From Bradyrhizobium sp. (GTDB taxonomy: Bacteria > Pseudomonadota > Alphaproteobacteria > Rhizobiales > Xanthobacteraceae), in NCBI RefSeq assembly GCF_027451485.1, contig NZ_DAIDJE010000139.1, positions 1 to 64,000 on the forward strand: DNA of 64,000 nucleotides, in the 5' to 3' direction. The notes beneath the pieces were generated by a model. That model was not told the origin of the DNA and searched no databases. It worked only from the letters and a program-made list of their open reading frames with translations. Below, piece after piece: positions 24,943-35,014 of this stretch (positions are counted from its first letter, which is position 1; the number at the start of each line of letters is the position of its first letter). The position numbers were made by a program, and so were the translations under genes.

Positions 24943-25194
24943 ATGGCTGAGAACGCCCAGGCGGACGTCAAGAAACTGAGTTTTGAGCGTGCGATGGAGG
25001 AACTCGAAACCATCGTCAAGCGACTCGAGGACGGCAAGGTGCCGCTGGAAGAGTCGGTCGCCATCTATGAGCGCGGCGAAGCCTTGAAGCGCCGCTGTGA
25101 GGAATTGTTGCGCCAGGCGGAAGCGCGGGTCGACAAGATCACGACCGACGCAGATGGCCAGCCGACCGGGACGGAGCCGCTCGACGTCCAGTAG
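24943..25194 (+). CDS. xseB: Exodeoxyribonuclease VII small subunit
   Basis: A helical protein of 83 residues with the XseB core: LSFERAMEELETIVKRLEDGKVPLEESVAIYERGEALKRRCEELLRQAEARVDKI (positions about 11-65), here named only by its two-helix hairpin with the conserved L-E-x-G-x-x-x-LE turn. It binds the large subunit XseA and forms exonuclease VII, which degrades single-stranded DNA. The large subunit is not in this window. It follows the deacetylase-like gene; dxs comes about 480 bases downstream on the same strand. Confidence 0.92.
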   Translation: MAENAQADVKKLSFERAMEELETIVKRLEDGKVPLEESVAIYERGEALKRRCEELLRQAEARVDKITTDADGQPTGTEPLDVQ

Positions 25195-25675
25195 CGTTCC
25201 CGACCCTCCCGGAGCCCCCGCTCCCGAATTGCATTGGCGCTTTGCCGAAATGGTTAAGTTCGCCGCGCCTGATTCCGCAATTGGGCCAAAATAGGGCGTT
25301 TTTGGACGCTGAAAGGCGCTTCAAAGGCCGAAATCGCAGGTTCCAGAATCGATCTCAGGTTCCCGCCTGTTCCCAAGCGGTTGGCTTTGGGGAGCACTTT
25401 AGTGTAAAGCTTCCGGTTCTATGGGCCGAGGAGAGCACTCGCCGGACACGTTCCTGCAACGTCAAGTGCTTAGAATAGCTCAACAAAGTGATCGATGGGT
25501 CGGGGCGTCTGGGTGATGTAAATCACATTGAACGATCCGAAGCATACCTAAGACTATGGATCGGGCCGTCGGCTCGTCGCGTTGCATCCGGGTCTGGGTC
25601 GCTTGCGCATAGTTCTTGGGCAACCCATTTCTCGTCGGGCCGTTGATCCCGACTTTGCAAAATTGGAATATCGCT
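25195..25675. other. Intergenic region xseB-dxs
   Basis: About 480 bases without a recognised gene. Open frames on both strands are short and lack coding character. It should hold the dxs promoter, but I see no convincing -35/-10 pair, hairpin terminator or riboswitch. Confidence 0.4.
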
Positions 25676-27601
25676 GTGACCGCATTTAGTAAGACGCCGC
25701 TTCTCGACACGATCCGCACCCCGGACGACTTGCGCCGGCTGAAGGTCGAACAACTCCGGCAAGTCGCTGACGAGCTGCGCGAGGAAACCATCGACGCGGT
25801 TTCCGTGACCGGCGGTCATTTCGGCGCAGGACTCGGCGTGGTCGAACTGACCACCGCGATCCACTATATCTTCGACACGCCGCGCGACCGTCTGATCTGG
25901 GACGTCGGCCATCAGGCCTACCCCCACAAGATCCTCACCGGCCGCCGCGACCGCATCCGCACCTTGCGAACCGGCGGCGGGCTGTCAGGCTTCACTAAAC
26001 GCACGGAGAGCGATTACGATCCGTTCGGCGCCGCGCATTCCTCAACCTCGATCTCCGCTGGCCTCGGCATGGCGGTGGCGCGTGACCTGTCGGGCGGCAA
26101 GAACAATGTCATCGCCGTGATCGGCGACGGCGCAATGTCGGCGGGCATGGCCTATGAGGCCATGAACAACGCGGGCGCCATGAATTCCCGCCTGATCGTC
26201 ATCCTCAACGACAACGATATGTCCATTGCGCCGCCGGTGGGGGCGATGTCGGCCTATCTTTCGCGTCTGTACTCCGGCAAGACCTACCGCACGCTGCGCG
26301 AGGCCGCCAAGCAGATCAACAAACGGCTGCCGAAAATCATCGCCAACCGCGCGAACCGCGTCGAGGAATATTCACGCGGATTCATGATGGACGGCGGCAC
26401 GCTGTTCGAGGAACTCGGCTTCTACTACGTCGGCCCGATCGATGGCCATAACCTCGATCACCTGCTGCCGGTGCTGCGCAACGTCCGCGACATGGAGGAC
26501 GGACCGATTCTCGTTCACGTGGTGACGCAGAAGGGCAAGGGTTATGCGCCGGCGGAAGCCTCCGCCGACAAGTATCACGCGGTCGTCAAGTTTGACGTCG
26601 CGACGGGCGCGCAAGCCAAGGCCAAGCCGAATGCACCGGCCTATCAGAACGTGTTCGGCCAGAGCCTCGTCAAGGAAGCGCAGAAGGACGAGAAGATCGT
26701 CGGCATCACCGCCGCGATGCCGTCCGGCACCGGCATCGACATCTTCGCCAAGTCATTTCCCAAACGCACCTTCGACGTCGGCATCGCCGAGCAGCACGCC
26801 GTGACCTTCGCCGCCGGCCTTGCTTCGGAAGGCTATAAGCCCTTCTGCGCGATCTATTCGACGTTCCTTCAACGCGGCTACGATCAGGTCGTGCACGACG
26901 TCGCGATCCAGAGCCTGCCGGTGCGATTTGCGATCGACCGGGCCGGGCTGGTCGGCGCCGATGGCGCCACCCATGCAGGGTCATTCGATAATGCCTATCT
27001 CGGCTGTCTGCCGAATTTCGTGATCATGGCTGCCGCCGACGAAGCCGAACTCGTCCACATGGTGGCCACGCAGGTGGCAATCAACGACCGACCGAGCGCG
27101 GTGCGTTACCCGCGCGGCGAAGGCCGCGGCGTGGAGATGCCCGATGTCGGCATTCCCCTGGAAATCGGCAAAGGCCGTATCATCCGCCAAGGCAGCAAGA
27201 TCGCGCTGTTGTCATTCGGCACGCGCCTTGGTGAATGCGAGAAGGCGGCCGAAGAACTCGCCGCCCACGGGCTGTCGACTACCATTGCCGATGCGCGCTT
27301 CATGAAGCCGCTCGACGAGGAGTTGATCCTGAAACTGGCGCGCGACCACGAGATCCTCATCACGATCGAGGAAGGCTCGGTCGGCGGCTTCGGCTCGCAC
27401 GTGATGCAGTTCCTGTCGGACGCCGGCGCGCTGGACGGCGGCGTGAGGATTCGCTCGATGGTGCTACCGGACGAATTCCTCGACCACGATACGCCGAGCG
27501 CAATGTATGCCCGCGCCGGGCTCGACGCCAAGGGCATCGTCGCCAAGGTGTTCGAGGCGCTGGGCAAGGACGTCAAGACCGAGACGGTCAAGCTCGCCTG
27601 A
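25676..27601 (+). CDS. dxs: 1-deoxy-D-xylulose-5-phosphate synthase
   Basis: A TPP enzyme of 641 residues that condenses pyruvate and glyceraldehyde 3-phosphate, the first step of the MEP isoprenoid pathway. TPP-binding [18 protein letters not shown], the catalytic [22 protein letters not shown] and the C-terminal transketolase segment [11 protein letters not shown] are present, and the length is standard. The GTG at 25676 gives [13 protein letters not shown], the usual N-terminus in this group; a TTG at 25616 would add 20 residues of poor quality. Downstream on the same strand come a deoxyribosyltransferase-like gene and tlyA, so dxs may head a transcript. Dxs supplies precursors for hopanoids, carotenoids and quinones. 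Confidence 0.95.
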   Translation: MTAFSKTPLLDTIRTPDDLRRLKVEQLRQVADELREETIDAVSVTGGHFGAGLGVVELTTAIHYIFDTPRDRLIWDVGHQAYPHKILTGRRDRIRTLRTGGGLSGFTKRTESDYDPFGAAHSSTSISAGLGMAVARDLSGGKNNVIAVIGDGAMSAGMAYEAMNNAGAMNSRLIVILNDNDMSIAPPVGAMSAYLSRLYSGKTYRTLREAAKQINKRLPKIIANRANRVEEYSRGFMMDGGTLFEELGFYYVGPIDGHNLDHLLPVLRNVRDMEDGPILVHVVTQKGKGYAPAEASADKYHAVVKFDVATGAQAKAKPNAPAYQNVFGQSLVKEAQKDEKIVGITAAMPSGTGIDIFAKSFPKRTFDVGIAEQHAVTFAAGLASEGYKPFCAIYSTFLQRGYDQVVHDVAIQSLPVRFAIDRAGLVGADGATHAGSFDNAYLGCLPNFVIMAAADEAELVHMVATQVAINDRPSAVRYPRGEGRGVEMPDVGIPLEIGKGRIIRQGSKIALLSFGTRLGECEKAAEELAAHGLSTTIADARFMKPLDEELILKLARDHEILITIEEGSVGGFGSHVMQFLSDAGALDGGVRIRSMVLPDEFLDHDTPSAMYARAGLDAKGIVAKVFEALGKDVKTETVKLA

Positions 27602-27668
27602 GAGCGACCTGTTTTGGTTTTGACGCGTTTACTCGCGCGAACCAGATTCCACGTCGCTCGGAAGCACT

Positions 27669-28235
27669 ATGATGGAGAAAGTGTATCTGGCAGGGCCCGA
27701 TGTGTTCCTGCCGGACGCACTGGAAGTCGGTCAGCACAAAATTGACATCTGCCGCCGTCACGGCCTCCACGGCCTTTATCCGCTCGACAACACCGTCGAT
27801 CTGGCGGCTATCGGTGCCTCGCTCGCGATCTTTGCAGGAAACGAGGCCATGATGGATGCGGCCGATGCCATTATCGCCAATCTCACGCCGTTTCGCGGTG
27901 CGGGTGCCGACCCCGGGACCTCCTATGAACTCGGCTACATGGCCGCGCGCGGCAAACTCCTGCTCGGCTATTCCAACGATCCCTCGAATTACGCCGAACG
28001 TGTACGACGGTCCTCGGAAGTCGCCGGACCCGATGGGCTGTCGGTCGATATCGACGGATTGGCAGTTGAAGACTTCGGCCTCAGCGACAATCTGATGATG
28101 GTGCACGCGCTCGACCGCCATGGCTGCGCACTGGTCGCGCCGAGGGCCCGGCCTGACGACGTCTGGCACGACCTGACCGCGTTCGAGACATGCGTGCGGC
28201 TCGCAGCCGAACGGCTTCGCACCGGTCGAGCTTAA
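27669..28235 (+). CDS. Nucleoside 2-deoxyribosyltransferase family protein
   Basis: A Rossmann-like protein of 188 residues (or 187 from the ATG at 27672). YLAGPDVFLPDA at the N-terminus, DAADAIIANLTPFRGAGADPGTSYELGY (87-115) with Glu at the probable catalytic position, and ALVAPR at the end match the nucleoside 2-deoxyribosyltransferase/DUF4406-like family, which cleaves or transfers N-glycosidic bonds of (deoxy)nucleosides. It lies between dxs and tlyA, 67 bases after dxs and 14 bases before tlyA, so it is probably co-transcribed. Its role may be nucleotide salvage or sanitation; substrate unknown. Confidence 0.83.
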   Translation: MMEKVYLAGPDVFLPDALEVGQHKIDICRRHGLHGLYPLDNTVDLAAIGASLAIFAGNEAMMDAADAIIANLTPFRGAGADPGTSYELGYMAARGKLLLGYSNDPSNYAERVRRSSEVAGPDGLSVDIDGLAVEDFGLSDNLMMVHALDRHGCALVAPRARPDDVWHDLTAFETCVRLAAERLRTGRA

Positions 28236-28249
28236 ACTCAGGTGAGTAC

Positions 28250-28984
28250 ATGGCATCACCCCGGAAACGGATCGATCTCCTTCTGGTCGAACGCGGGCTG
28301 TTCGAAAGCCGGGCTCGTGCGCGCGCCGCGATTGATGCCGGGCTGGTTTCCGCGAATGACAAGCCGGTTCTCAAGGCGTCCGAGACCGTCGCGGCCGACG
28401 CCGTCTTGCAGGCCCAACTCGCCCATCCCTTCGTTTCGCGCGGCGGCATCAAGCTTTCAGGTGCGCTGGAGCAATATCCTATTGAAATCGAGGATCACGT
28501 CTGTCTCGACGTCGGCGCCTCGACCGGCGGGTTCACGGAAGTCCTGCTCGCCAACGGCGCCAGCGTGGTTTTTTCGATCGATGTCGGACACGATCAGTTG
28601 CACCCTTCCCTGCGCGACCATCCCAAGATCGTTTCCATGGAGGGGACGGATATCCGCCGGTTTGAGGGCAAGCGGCTGCCTGCCCGGCCCGACGTAGTCG
28701 TGATCGACGTCAGCTTCATTTCACTGAAACTGGTGCTGCCGGTCGCCCTGTCGCTGGCGGCCGCGCCGATGCATATTCTGGCATTGATCAAGCCGCAATT
28801 CGAAGCCGCGCGAAAGCATTCCAAACGGGGCATCGTCCGCGATGCCGCCGTGCACCAGGAGATCTGCGACGATATTTCCGCCTTCGCCGCGTCGCTCGGA
28901 TGCACGGATATCCGGATCTTCCCTTCGCCGATATCAGGCGGCGACGGCAACATCGAATTCTTCATCGGCGCGCGCCGTGGTTGA
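28250..28984 (+). CDS. tlyA: TlyA family rRNA (cytidine-2'-O)-methyltransferase / haemolysin-like
   Basis: A protein of 244 residues. The N-terminal S4 RNA-binding domain ([27 protein letters not shown], about 5-65, quoted in part) is followed by an FtsJ-type methyltransferase: [18 protein letters not shown] motif [41 protein letters not shown]. TlyA enzymes methylate ribose of cytidines in 16S/23S rRNA; some homologues are called haemolysins. The ATG at 28250 has AGGTGA upstream and is preferred over 28190. The stop overlaps the GTG start of the next gene by 8 bases, indicating translational coupling of two rRNA methyltransferases. Confidence 0.9.
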   Translation: MASPRKRIDLLLVERGLFESRARARAAIDAGLVSANDKPVLKASETVAADAVLQAQLAHPFVSRGGIKLSGALEQYPIEIEDHVCLDVGASTGGFTEVLLANGASVVFSIDVGHDQLHPSLRDHPKIVSMEGTDIRRFEGKRLPARPDVVVIDVSFISLKLVLPVALSLAAAPMHILALIKPQFEAARKHSKRGIVRDAAVHQEICDDISAFAASLGCTDIRIFPSPISGGDGNIEFFIGARRG

Positions 28985-30218
28985 GCGGCTTGCCATCGAT
29001 CATGTCGGCCATCTTGGCGACGGGGTCGCGCTCGTCGACGGGCAAAGCATTTTTGTCCCTTATGCGCTCGGCGGCGAGACCGTTGACGTCGCCCCCGTGA
29101 CGGGTCATCACCCGGACCGGCGGCAATTGGTGCGGATCGAACGCGCAAGCCCGGAACGCATCGAACCGTTCTGCCAGCATTTCGGCGTCTGCGGCGGCTG
29201 CGCCATCCAGCACTGGGACGCGGAGCGCTATCGGGACTGGAAGCGCAAGCTCGTCGTCGCCGCCCTGACGCTGGCAAAGATCGACTGCGATGTCGCATCC
29301 TTGATCGATGCCCACGGCAATGGCCGCCGACGGATGACCCTGCACGCGCGCAAGGGCACGCATGATGTGCTCAAGGTCGGCTTCGCCGCGGCGCACTCAC
29401 ACGATGTCATCGCGATCGATCGCTGTCCGATTCTCGATCCCGGCCTGAACGGTGCGATCGAGGCAGCCTGGGCGCTGGCCGAACCCCTGATCGGGATTGG
29501 CAAGCCGCTCGATATCCAGCTCACTGCGACCGACGGCGGGCTCGATGTTGATATCAGAGGCTCCGGCCCGATGCCGGCCGCTGCGATCGCGGCGCTGTCG
29601 CAGATCGCGGCGAAACACCGTCTCGCGCGACTGACTCGGCATGGCGAACTCGTGCTGATGCGCGAGAGCCCCGGCGTGAGAATGGGCAAGGCGCGGGTGA
29701 TATTGCCGCCCGGCTGTTTCCTCCAGGCCACCGTCGCCGGCGAAGAGACGCTCGCCTCGCTGGTCATGGAACTTGGCGCGCGCGCCAAAAACGTCGCGGA
29801 CCTCTTCTGCGGCGTCGGCCCGTTTGCACTCCGGCTCGCCGAAAAATCGCGGGTGTCGGCTTATGACAGCGATGCCGGTGCGGTCGCCAGCCTGCAAAAG
29901 GCGGCCGCCTCGACGCCGGGATTGAAGCCGATCAAGGCCGAGGCCCGCGATCTGTTTCGCCGCCCGCTGGTGGCGGAAGAGCTGCGCGAGTTCGATACGG
30001 TCGTCTTCGACCCGCCGCGGCAGGGGGCGCTAGCCCAGGCCGAACGCCTTGCGGCAAGCAGAGTGCCCGTCGTGATCGCCGTGTCCTGCAACCCCGCGAC
30101 GTTCGCTCGCGATGCGCGCATCCTCGTCGACGGCGGTTACAGGATCGCCGGCGTTACGCCGGTCGATCAATTCCGCCACACGCCGCATGTCGAACTCGTC
30201 GCCAGGTTTGCGCGGTGA
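28977..30218 (+). CDS. Class I SAM-dependent rRNA (uracil-5-)methyltransferase, TrmA/RlmD family
   Basis: A protein of 413 residues from the GTG at 28977, which overlaps the tlyA stop; a longer frame from 28842 only shadows tly[16 protein letters not shown] with a later Cys (IDRCPILDP) gives the four cysteines of a [4Fe-4S] cluster. The SAM site [16 protein letters not shown], the DPPRQGA motif and the nucleophile in [12 protein letters not shown] are all present. Family members methylate U747, U1939 or U54. The N-terminal TRAM domain typical of RlmD is shortened or degenerate, so RumA/RlmD-like is the safer call. The gene ends 12 bases before the convergent DUF1194 gene. Confidence 0.9.
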   Translation: MVERLAIDHVGHLGDGVALVDGQSIFVPYALGGETVDVAPVTGHHPDRRQLVRIERASPERIEPFCQHFGVCGGCAIQHWDAERYRDWKRKLVVAALTLAKIDCDVASLIDAHGNGRRRMTLHARKGTHDVLKVGFAAAHSHDVIAIDRCPILDPGLNGAIEAAWALAEPLIGIGKPLDIQLTATDGGLDVDIRGSGPMPAAAIAALSQIAAKHRLARLTRHGELVLMRESPGVRMGKARVILPPGCFLQATVAGEETLASLVMELGARAKNVADLFCGVGPFALRLAEKSRVSAYDSDAGAVASLQKAAASTPGLKPIKAEARDLFRRPLVAEELREFDTVVFDPPRQGALAQAERLAASRVPVVIAVSCNPATFARDARILVDGGYRIAGVTPVDQFRHTPHVELVARFAR

Positions 30219-30230
30219 GGCGGGCGCCGC

Positions 30231-31079
30231 TCAGCGTCCCCATCTGTCCTGCCACATCTTCTCGCCGATCAGGCAGGGCACCCGCGGCTCTTTTTCCGCC
30301 GCCGGCACCAGAGGAAGTTGCGGCGTGCGGCCGGCGACCTCGAGCAGCAGCTTGCTTCGGATGGCTTCCTTGAACCTGTCGCGATCCTTGATCGCCACCA
30401 CGAAGGAACCGGGGCCGCCGGTCACGCAGTCCTCGTAGTACCAGTCGAGATTCTCGATATCCATGGTCGAGTAGGATGGGTCCTTCACCATGATAGGCAG
30501 GCCGTTGATGACAATTCCCTTCGAGAGTGCCTCGTCGCGAGCCGGCGTAACCGGCGCGCCGTTGTTGTTTGCGCCGTCGCCGGAGATGTCGATGACGCGC
30601 CTCAAGCCTGGATACGGGTTGCTTTCGAACAGCGGCATGGCGAAATAGATTGCACCTGAAATCGATGTACGCGAGGCGCGGCGAATCGGTGCTTTGAGAA
30701 TTTCGGCAGCCACGGCATCGGCGGTCTCCGGTCCGTCGATGAGGCGCCAGGGAATGATGATCTTCTGATCGTTCGAGGCCGCCCATTCGAAATAGGTCAC
30801 CGAGACCCTGCCGTTGGGAAGTGCCTTCAGCGCCTGCAGGAATTCCTTCGAGACGAGCGCCTGGGCGTAGCCTTCGCGCTGCACCGCGAGTTCGTCCATA
30901 TCCATTGAGTAAGAGACGTCCACGGCCAGAATGAGTTCGACATCGACCTGCGCGCCGGCCTTGTCCGCCGCCCGCGTCAACGGCCGATCGCGCAGATCCG
31001 GCGCAGCAACTCCGGCAACGTCGCTGGCGGTGAGCATGCCTGCAACCAACACCGCTCCGATCGAGATATACCTGCGCAT
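30231..31079 (-). CDS. DUF1194 (von Willebrand factor A-like) secreted protein
   Basis: An exported protein of 282 residues from the ATG at 31079, which has GGGAGG upstream; the first ATG at 31100 is less likely. A signal peptide covers about residues 1-26 (ending AGVAA). The vWA-type fold shows a MIDAS-like AVDVSYSMD (DxSxS), ISGAIYFAM with Ser/Thr, and VIDISGDGANN. DUF1194 is known in rhizobia without a defined role; vWA domains bind proteins through a metal ion. Two late cysteines (ED-C, VP-C) may form a disulphide. It is convergent with the rRNA methyltransferase and divergent from clpS. Confidence 0.85.
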   Translation of the reverse strand: MRRYISIGAVLVAGMLTASDVAGVAAPDLRDRPLTRAADKAGAQVDVELILAVDVSYSMDMDELAVQREGYAQALVSKEFLQALKALPNGRVSVTYFEWAASNDQKIIIPWRLIDGPETADAVAAEILKAPIRRASRTSISGAIYFAMPLFESNPYPGLRRVIDISGDGANNNGAPVTPARDEALSKGIVINGLPIMVKDPSYSTMDIENLDWYYEDCVTGGPGSFVVAIKDRDRFKEAIRSKLLLEVAGRTPQLPLVPAAEKEPRVPCLIGEKMWQDRWGR

Positions 31080-31494
31080 ATGCGGCCCTCCCGTCGGCAA
31101 GTGCCGCCGATCTGAAATTCCTCACGGGTCGCTGCAAGTTCGCAAAGGAATTTCAAACCGAAAGCGGCACTTGAAACCTGCACTCTGCCAGCGCCCCAAT
31201 GTTTCCGACGTTCGTTTCAGAACGTGCCGCAAGGCCGCACGAACTTCCCAAAACGGGGCTCTCCAACAATGTTGACATGCAATGTGGCCGGCGCAAAGGC
31301 GGAACAACCTTCAGCATTCACAATCAGGTTAGCGGCAAAGCTACCGCTCCTGTCCGATAACGTGAGGAGATGATCTCGCGACGCGGACGTTCCGCGCGCC
31401 ATCGATCAACCGTCGCCGGGGTTGCCGGTCAACAAACGCTACCCATTTTGATAGCTTGGCCTTCGATCCGGTTTACGAAGGTGATGGGAAGCGA
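31080..31494. other. Divergent intergenic region DUF1194-clpS
   Basis: 415 bases with no recognised gene. It must hold promoters in both directions. The only structure I see is ACGTTC-N6-GAACGT at 31208-31225, described separately, and a TTGACA at about 31273-31278 without a clear partner -10. Confidence 0.4.
31208..31225. promoter_or_regulatory. Inverted repeat ACGTTC-N6-GAACGT
   Basis: A perfect inverted repeat with 6-base arms lies between the divergent DUF1194 and clpS genes. It has operator geometry, but no regulator can be named. Confidence 0.3.
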
Positions 31495-31800
31495 ATGGCC
31501 GATACCGACACCAAACCCAGGACCAAGGTCAAAACCAAGGTCGAGCGGCCGCGGCTGCACAAAGTCATTCTGCTCAATGATGATTACACGCCCCGCGAAT
31601 TCGTAATCACGGTCCTCAAGGCGGAATTCCGCATGACCGAGGGCCAGGCGCACAAAGTCATGATCACGGCGCATCAACGCGGCGCCTGCGTCGTCGCCGT
31701 CTTCACGAAGGACGTTGCCGAAACCAAGGCAACCCGGGCCACCGACGCCGGCCGCGCCAGGGGTTATCCGCTGCTGTTCACGACCGAACCGGAAGAGTGA
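31495..31800 (+). CDS. clpS: ATP-dependent Clp protease adaptor ClpS
   Basis: A protein of 101 residues. After a charged linker (about 1-20) the ClpS core follows: LHKVILLNDDYTPREFV with the Asn-Asp-Asp of the N-degron pocket, VLKAEFRMTEGQAHKVMITAH and KDVAETKATRATDAGR. It delivers proteins with destabilising N-terminal residues (Phe, Leu, Tyr, Trp) to ClpAP. The ATG at 31495 has GGGAAG upstream; an earlier ATG at 31456 lacks a good ribosome site. clpA, which often follows, is not here: the next gene is a convergent cyclase, so this may be a stand-alone clpS paralogue of the rhizobial type. Confidence 0.92.
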   Translation: MADTDTKPRTKVKTKVERPRLHKVILLNDDYTPREFVITVLKAEFRMTEGQAHKVMITAHQRGACVVAVFTKDVAETKATRATDAGRARGYPLLFTTEPEE

Positions 31801-31808
31801 TTGGCGAG

Positions 31809-33002
31809 TTAAGGCGGATACGCGCCGGCCGTCTCATCCTTCAGGCCGTAGACCCTGGCGGCGCCGGAAAATCCACCGATCGGATATTCGCCGAGATCCT
31901 GCCAACGATCGGGGCACGTCTCCGCAAAGGCTGATGACGCAAGGACCGTGCGGTGCAGTCGGCCTGCGATCTTTTCGAGTCTTGCCGCGAGATTAACCGC
32001 CGGTCCGATGCAGGTGAAATCGAGGCGGTTGCCACCGCCGATATTGCCGTAGAGCACCCTTCCGACATGCAAGGCGACGCCGAACCGAAAACGCTCGATC
32101 GTCTCGCCGACCGGAAACCGCATGGCCTCGACATTGGCGCGCGCCTCGCAGGCCGCCTCCAGCACCTGCGCGCAGGCATTGCCGACATCGCCGACATATT
32201 CGTCGATCGGAAACACCGCGAGCAGCCCGTCGCCCATGAACTTCAAAACCTCCCCGCCATGGGCCGCAATTGCAGAAACCTGACAGTCGAAATACAAGTT
32301 GAGAATGTCGATCACGGTTGCAGGCGGCAGGCGATCCGAAAGCGCGGTAAAGCCGCGCAAATCCGACAGCCAGATCGCCGCATCCATTGTCTCGGCATGG
32401 CCGCGCCGGATCTGGCCATCGAGAATTCGTCCTCCAGCACGGTTTCCGACGTAAGTGTCAAGCAGGACCGAGGCGGTAAAACGCCATCGTGTGACTTCAA
32501 TGAGCCGCGCAAGCGCCGGAATCAGGTCATGAAGGGCCTTGAGCTGCGCCTCGGTAAAGCCGCCCGGTTGCTTCGTGGTCCAACTCGACGCATGCGCAGA
32601 TCCATCAACGTTCAGCAGCGGCAGCGCGATGTAATCGGTGATGCCTTCGGCACGCAGATCATCGAATAGCGGAAAGCGTTTCGCATCCGGCCCATCCATC
32701 CGTGCCCGGACCTCCCGCTTTTCAGCAAAGACGATGGCCAACGGGCTGTTGCGGAACTCCTCCGATTCCAGCATCTCGTAATTGGCAGTGCCGGCAACGA
32801 TTTCGGCGCCCGGCCGCCAGACGAAGTTGCGGCCGACGACATCAGGGTGCAGCGTTCGAACGAAAACGCCGACCCGCGTTAGCGGCAATCCGGCGGCCAC
32901 CATCCTCTCGCAGGTCTCCGCCATCATCTGCGGCGGCCTCGGAGCAGACCTGGCGCCGTCAATGAGCCACTCGGTCAGTTTCTGCAAAGCGAGCGCGTCC
33001 AT
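31809..33002 (-). CDS. Adenylate/guanylate cyclase (class III) with N-terminal GAF-like region
   Basis: A protein of 397 residues. The first 180 residues (including GVFVRTLHPD, FAEKREVRARMDG and IALPLLNVDG) look like a GAF-type sensor. The C-terminal class III catalytic domain has WLSDLRGFTALSDRLP (first metal Asp), EVLKFMGDGLLAVFP (second metal Asp) and FTCIGPAVNLAARLEKIAG. Such enzymes make cAMP or cGMP from ATP or GTP. No membrane segment is present, so it is probably cytosolic. Rhizobia have many of these, each with its own sensor. It is convergent with clpS, 8 bases between stops, and upstream of it lies aroC on the same strand, 47 bases away. Confidence 0.87.
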   Translation of the reverse strand: MDALALQKLTEWLIDGARSAPRPPQMMAETCERMVAAGLPLTRVGVFVRTLHPDVVGRNFVWRPGAEIVAGTANYEMLESEEFRNSPLAIVFAEKREVRARMDGPDAKRFPLFDDLRAEGITDYIALPLLNVDGSAHASSWTTKQPGGFTEAQLKALHDLIPALARLIEVTRWRFTASVLLDTYVGNRAGGRILDGQIRRGHAETMDAAIWLSDLRGFTALSDRLPPATVIDILNLYFDCQVSAIAAHGGEVLKFMGDGLLAVFPIDEYVGDVGNACAQVLEAACEARANVEAMRFPVGETIERFRFGVALHVGRVLYGNIGGGNRLDFTCIGPAVNLAARLEKIAGRLHRTVLASSAFAETCPDRWQDLGEYPIGGFSGAARVYGLKDETAGAYPP

Positions 33003-33049
33003 AGAGCCCCATCAATCCAGGCGAGCGCAAAGCCGGTAGAATCAGACCA

Positions 33050-34138
33050 CTAGCTGCCAACCTGGGCCCGGTGGCGCAGGAAATGATCTGCCAGCACGCA
33101 GGCCATCATGGCCTCTCCGACCGGAACGGCGCGAATGCCGACGCATGGATCATGACGGCCCTTGGTCAGGATTTCAGTCTCTTCACCCCTGCGATCGACG
33201 GTGCGGCGTGGCGACAGGATCGACGACGTCGGTTTTACCGCAAAGCGCACCACCACCGGCTGGCCGGTCGAGATACCGCCGAGAATGCCACCGGCATGGT
33301 TGGACAGGAAGGTGACACCCTGATTGCCCCTGCGCATTTCGTCGGCGTTCCCCTCGCCGGACAATTCGGCCGCAGCAAAGCCGTCGCCGATCTCGACGCC
33401 CTTCACCGCGTTGATGCTCATCATGGCAGCCGCAAGATCCGCATCCAGCTTGGCGTAGATCGGAGCGCCCCACCCCGCCGGCACGCCTTCGGCGACCACT
33501 TCGATCACCGCGCCGACCGACGAGCCGCTCTTGCGGATCCCGTCGAGATAATTCTCAAAGAAAGCCGCCTTGTCCTTGTCGGGACAGAAGAACGGATTTT
33601 TCGCGACCTCATCCCAATCCCATTTGTCGCGATCGATCTTGTGCGGTCCCATCTGCACCAGCGCGCCACGCACGGTGACGCCGGACAGGACCTTCCGCGC
33701 GATAGCGCCGGCGGCGACCCGCATTGCGGTTTCGCGCGCCGACGAGCGCCCGCCGCCGCGGTAATCGCGCACGCCGTATTTGGCATCATAGGTGAAGTCG
33801 GCGTGGCCGGGGCGAAACTTGTCCTTGATGTCGGAATAGTCCTTCGAACGCTGATCGGTATTCTCGATCAGAAGCCCGATTGGCGTGCCTGTCGTGACCT
33901 GCGTCCCGCTCTCCGGATGCGCCATCACGCCCGAGAGGATTTTCACCGCGTCCGGCTCCTGCCGTTGGGTGGTGAAACGCGATTGGCCGGGACGGCGGCG
34001 GTCGAGATCGCGCTGGATGTCATCGGCCGTCAACGGCAGCAGCGGCGGGCAGCCGTCGACGACACAGCCGATCGCCACCCCGTGACTCTCGCCAAAGGTC
34101 GTCACACGAAACAGATGGCCGAACGTGTTGTGGGACAT
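33050..34138 (-). CDS. aroC: Chorismate synthase
   Basis: A protein of 362 residues, the standard length. It converts 5-enolpyruvylshikimate 3-phosphate to chorismate with reduced FMN, the last step of the shikimate pathway that feeds aromatic amino acids, folate and quinones. The family motifs are the N-terminal [56 protein letters not shown], and the late KPTSSI. The start at 34138 gives [20 protein letters not shown], the typical N-terminus. The histidine phosphatase gene lies 79 bases upstream and the cyclase gene 47 bases downstream on the same strand, so a transcript of three genes is possible. Confidence 0.96.
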   Translation of the reverse strand: MSHNTFGHLFRVTTFGESHGVAIGCVVDGCPPLLPLTADDIQRDLDRRRPGQSRFTTQRQEPDAVKILSGVMAHPESGTQVTTGTPIGLLIENTDQRSKDYSDIKDKFRPGHADFTYDAKYGVRDYRGGGRSSARETAMRVAAGAIARKVLSGVTVRGALVQMGPHKIDRDKWDWDEVAKNPFFCPDKDKAAFFENYLDGIRKSGSSVGAVIEVVAEGVPAGWGAPIYAKLDADLAAAMMSINAVKGVEIGDGFAAAELSGEGNADEMRRGNQGVTFLSNHAGGILGGISTGQPVVVRFAVKPTSSILSPRRTVDRRGEETEILTKGRHDPCVGIRAVPVGEAMMACVLADHFLRHRAQVGS

Positions 34139-34217
34139 GATCTTTCGTAACGCGCTGACTCAGCCCGGTCAAATGCTTGAGAGTCCCGTCGGAGGAGGTC
34201 GGCAGCAGCGTGCGTCT

Positions 34218-34811
34218 TTAACTATACTTCTTCAGCCCATCGTCGCTGAACACGTAAACGGCGCCCTGCTCGATCGGAAGATCAGCCGCACTTTGCGGCG
34301 TTTCGAGGCCAAGCGCGACCATCAGCGCCCGCGCCGTGCCGCCATGGGCGACCGCGACCACATCAGCCGTCAGCCCCCGGTACCAATCGGCCATCCGCGC
34401 CTGCACCGCCACGTAGGTCTCGCCGCCCGGCGCGGCCACCGTCCACTTTTCGGCCTGACGCCGCGCGAACAGATCGGGGTCTTTGGCCTGCGCTTCGACC
34501 AGCGTCGATCCTTCCCACGCGCCGTAACCGATTTCACGCAGCCGATCGTCGATTGCGTAGCCGGAAAGCGGAAGGTCCAGGACGCCGCGAGCCAGATCCA
34601 TGGTCTGGCGGGCGCGGCCGAGCGGACTACAAACAAAGCCGGTCGCCGACGCGCTGCGGTGATTACGCCTGAGCAAGTCAGCGAGGGTCTCGCCGGCGTG
34701 AACCGACTGCCTGCGGCCGAGGTCGTTGAGCGGAATGTCCTGCACGCCTTGCAGACGGCCCAGTGCATTCCATTCCGTCTCGCCGTGGCGGATGTAGTAG
34801 ATGGTCGGCAC
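34218..34811 (-). CDS. Histidine phosphatase family protein (phosphoglycerate-mutase-like)
   Basis: A protein of 197 residues with the RHG motif at the very start (YYIRHGETEWNALGRLQG; His of RHG is phosphorylated in catalysis) and the second catalytic His in VVAVAHGGTARALM. VCSPLGRARQT is also typical. Members hydrolyse phosphate esters such as sugar phosphates, adenosylcobalamin precursors or nucleotides. No gene of a dedicated pathway is next to it; aroC follows on the same strand. The substrate cannot be predicted. Confidence 0.9.
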   Translation of the reverse strand: MPTIYYIRHGETEWNALGRLQGVQDIPLNDLGRRQSVHAGETLADLLRRNHRSASATGFVCSPLGRARQTMDLARGVLDLPLSGYAIDDRLREIGYGAWEGSTLVEAQAKDPDLFARRQAEKWTVAAPGGETYVAVQARMADWYRGLTADVVAVAHGGTARALMVALGLETPQSAADLPIEQGAVYVFSDDGLKKYS

Positions 34812-35014
34812 TTAATCCTGCAAAAGTGAAGTTTCCGGCGCGTCCGGCCGCTTCATATCGACGACGTGATACCCTGAATCGAGGTACCGGGGGTACAACT
34901 TCGGCGAGCGGAATAGCTCCATCAATCTGGTGTTAGAGAAGCGAGAGCCGGGTGCCGGCTGTCGCCCCGGCGGCGATCTGCACCGGCCGCCGAGCCGGTT
35001 TGAGATCGCATGCG

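Noticed and set aside
28842..28976. Longer start for the TrmA/RlmD-type methyltransferase
   Set aside because: The added part is a shadow of tlyA; the GTG at 28977 fits the overlap and protein start.
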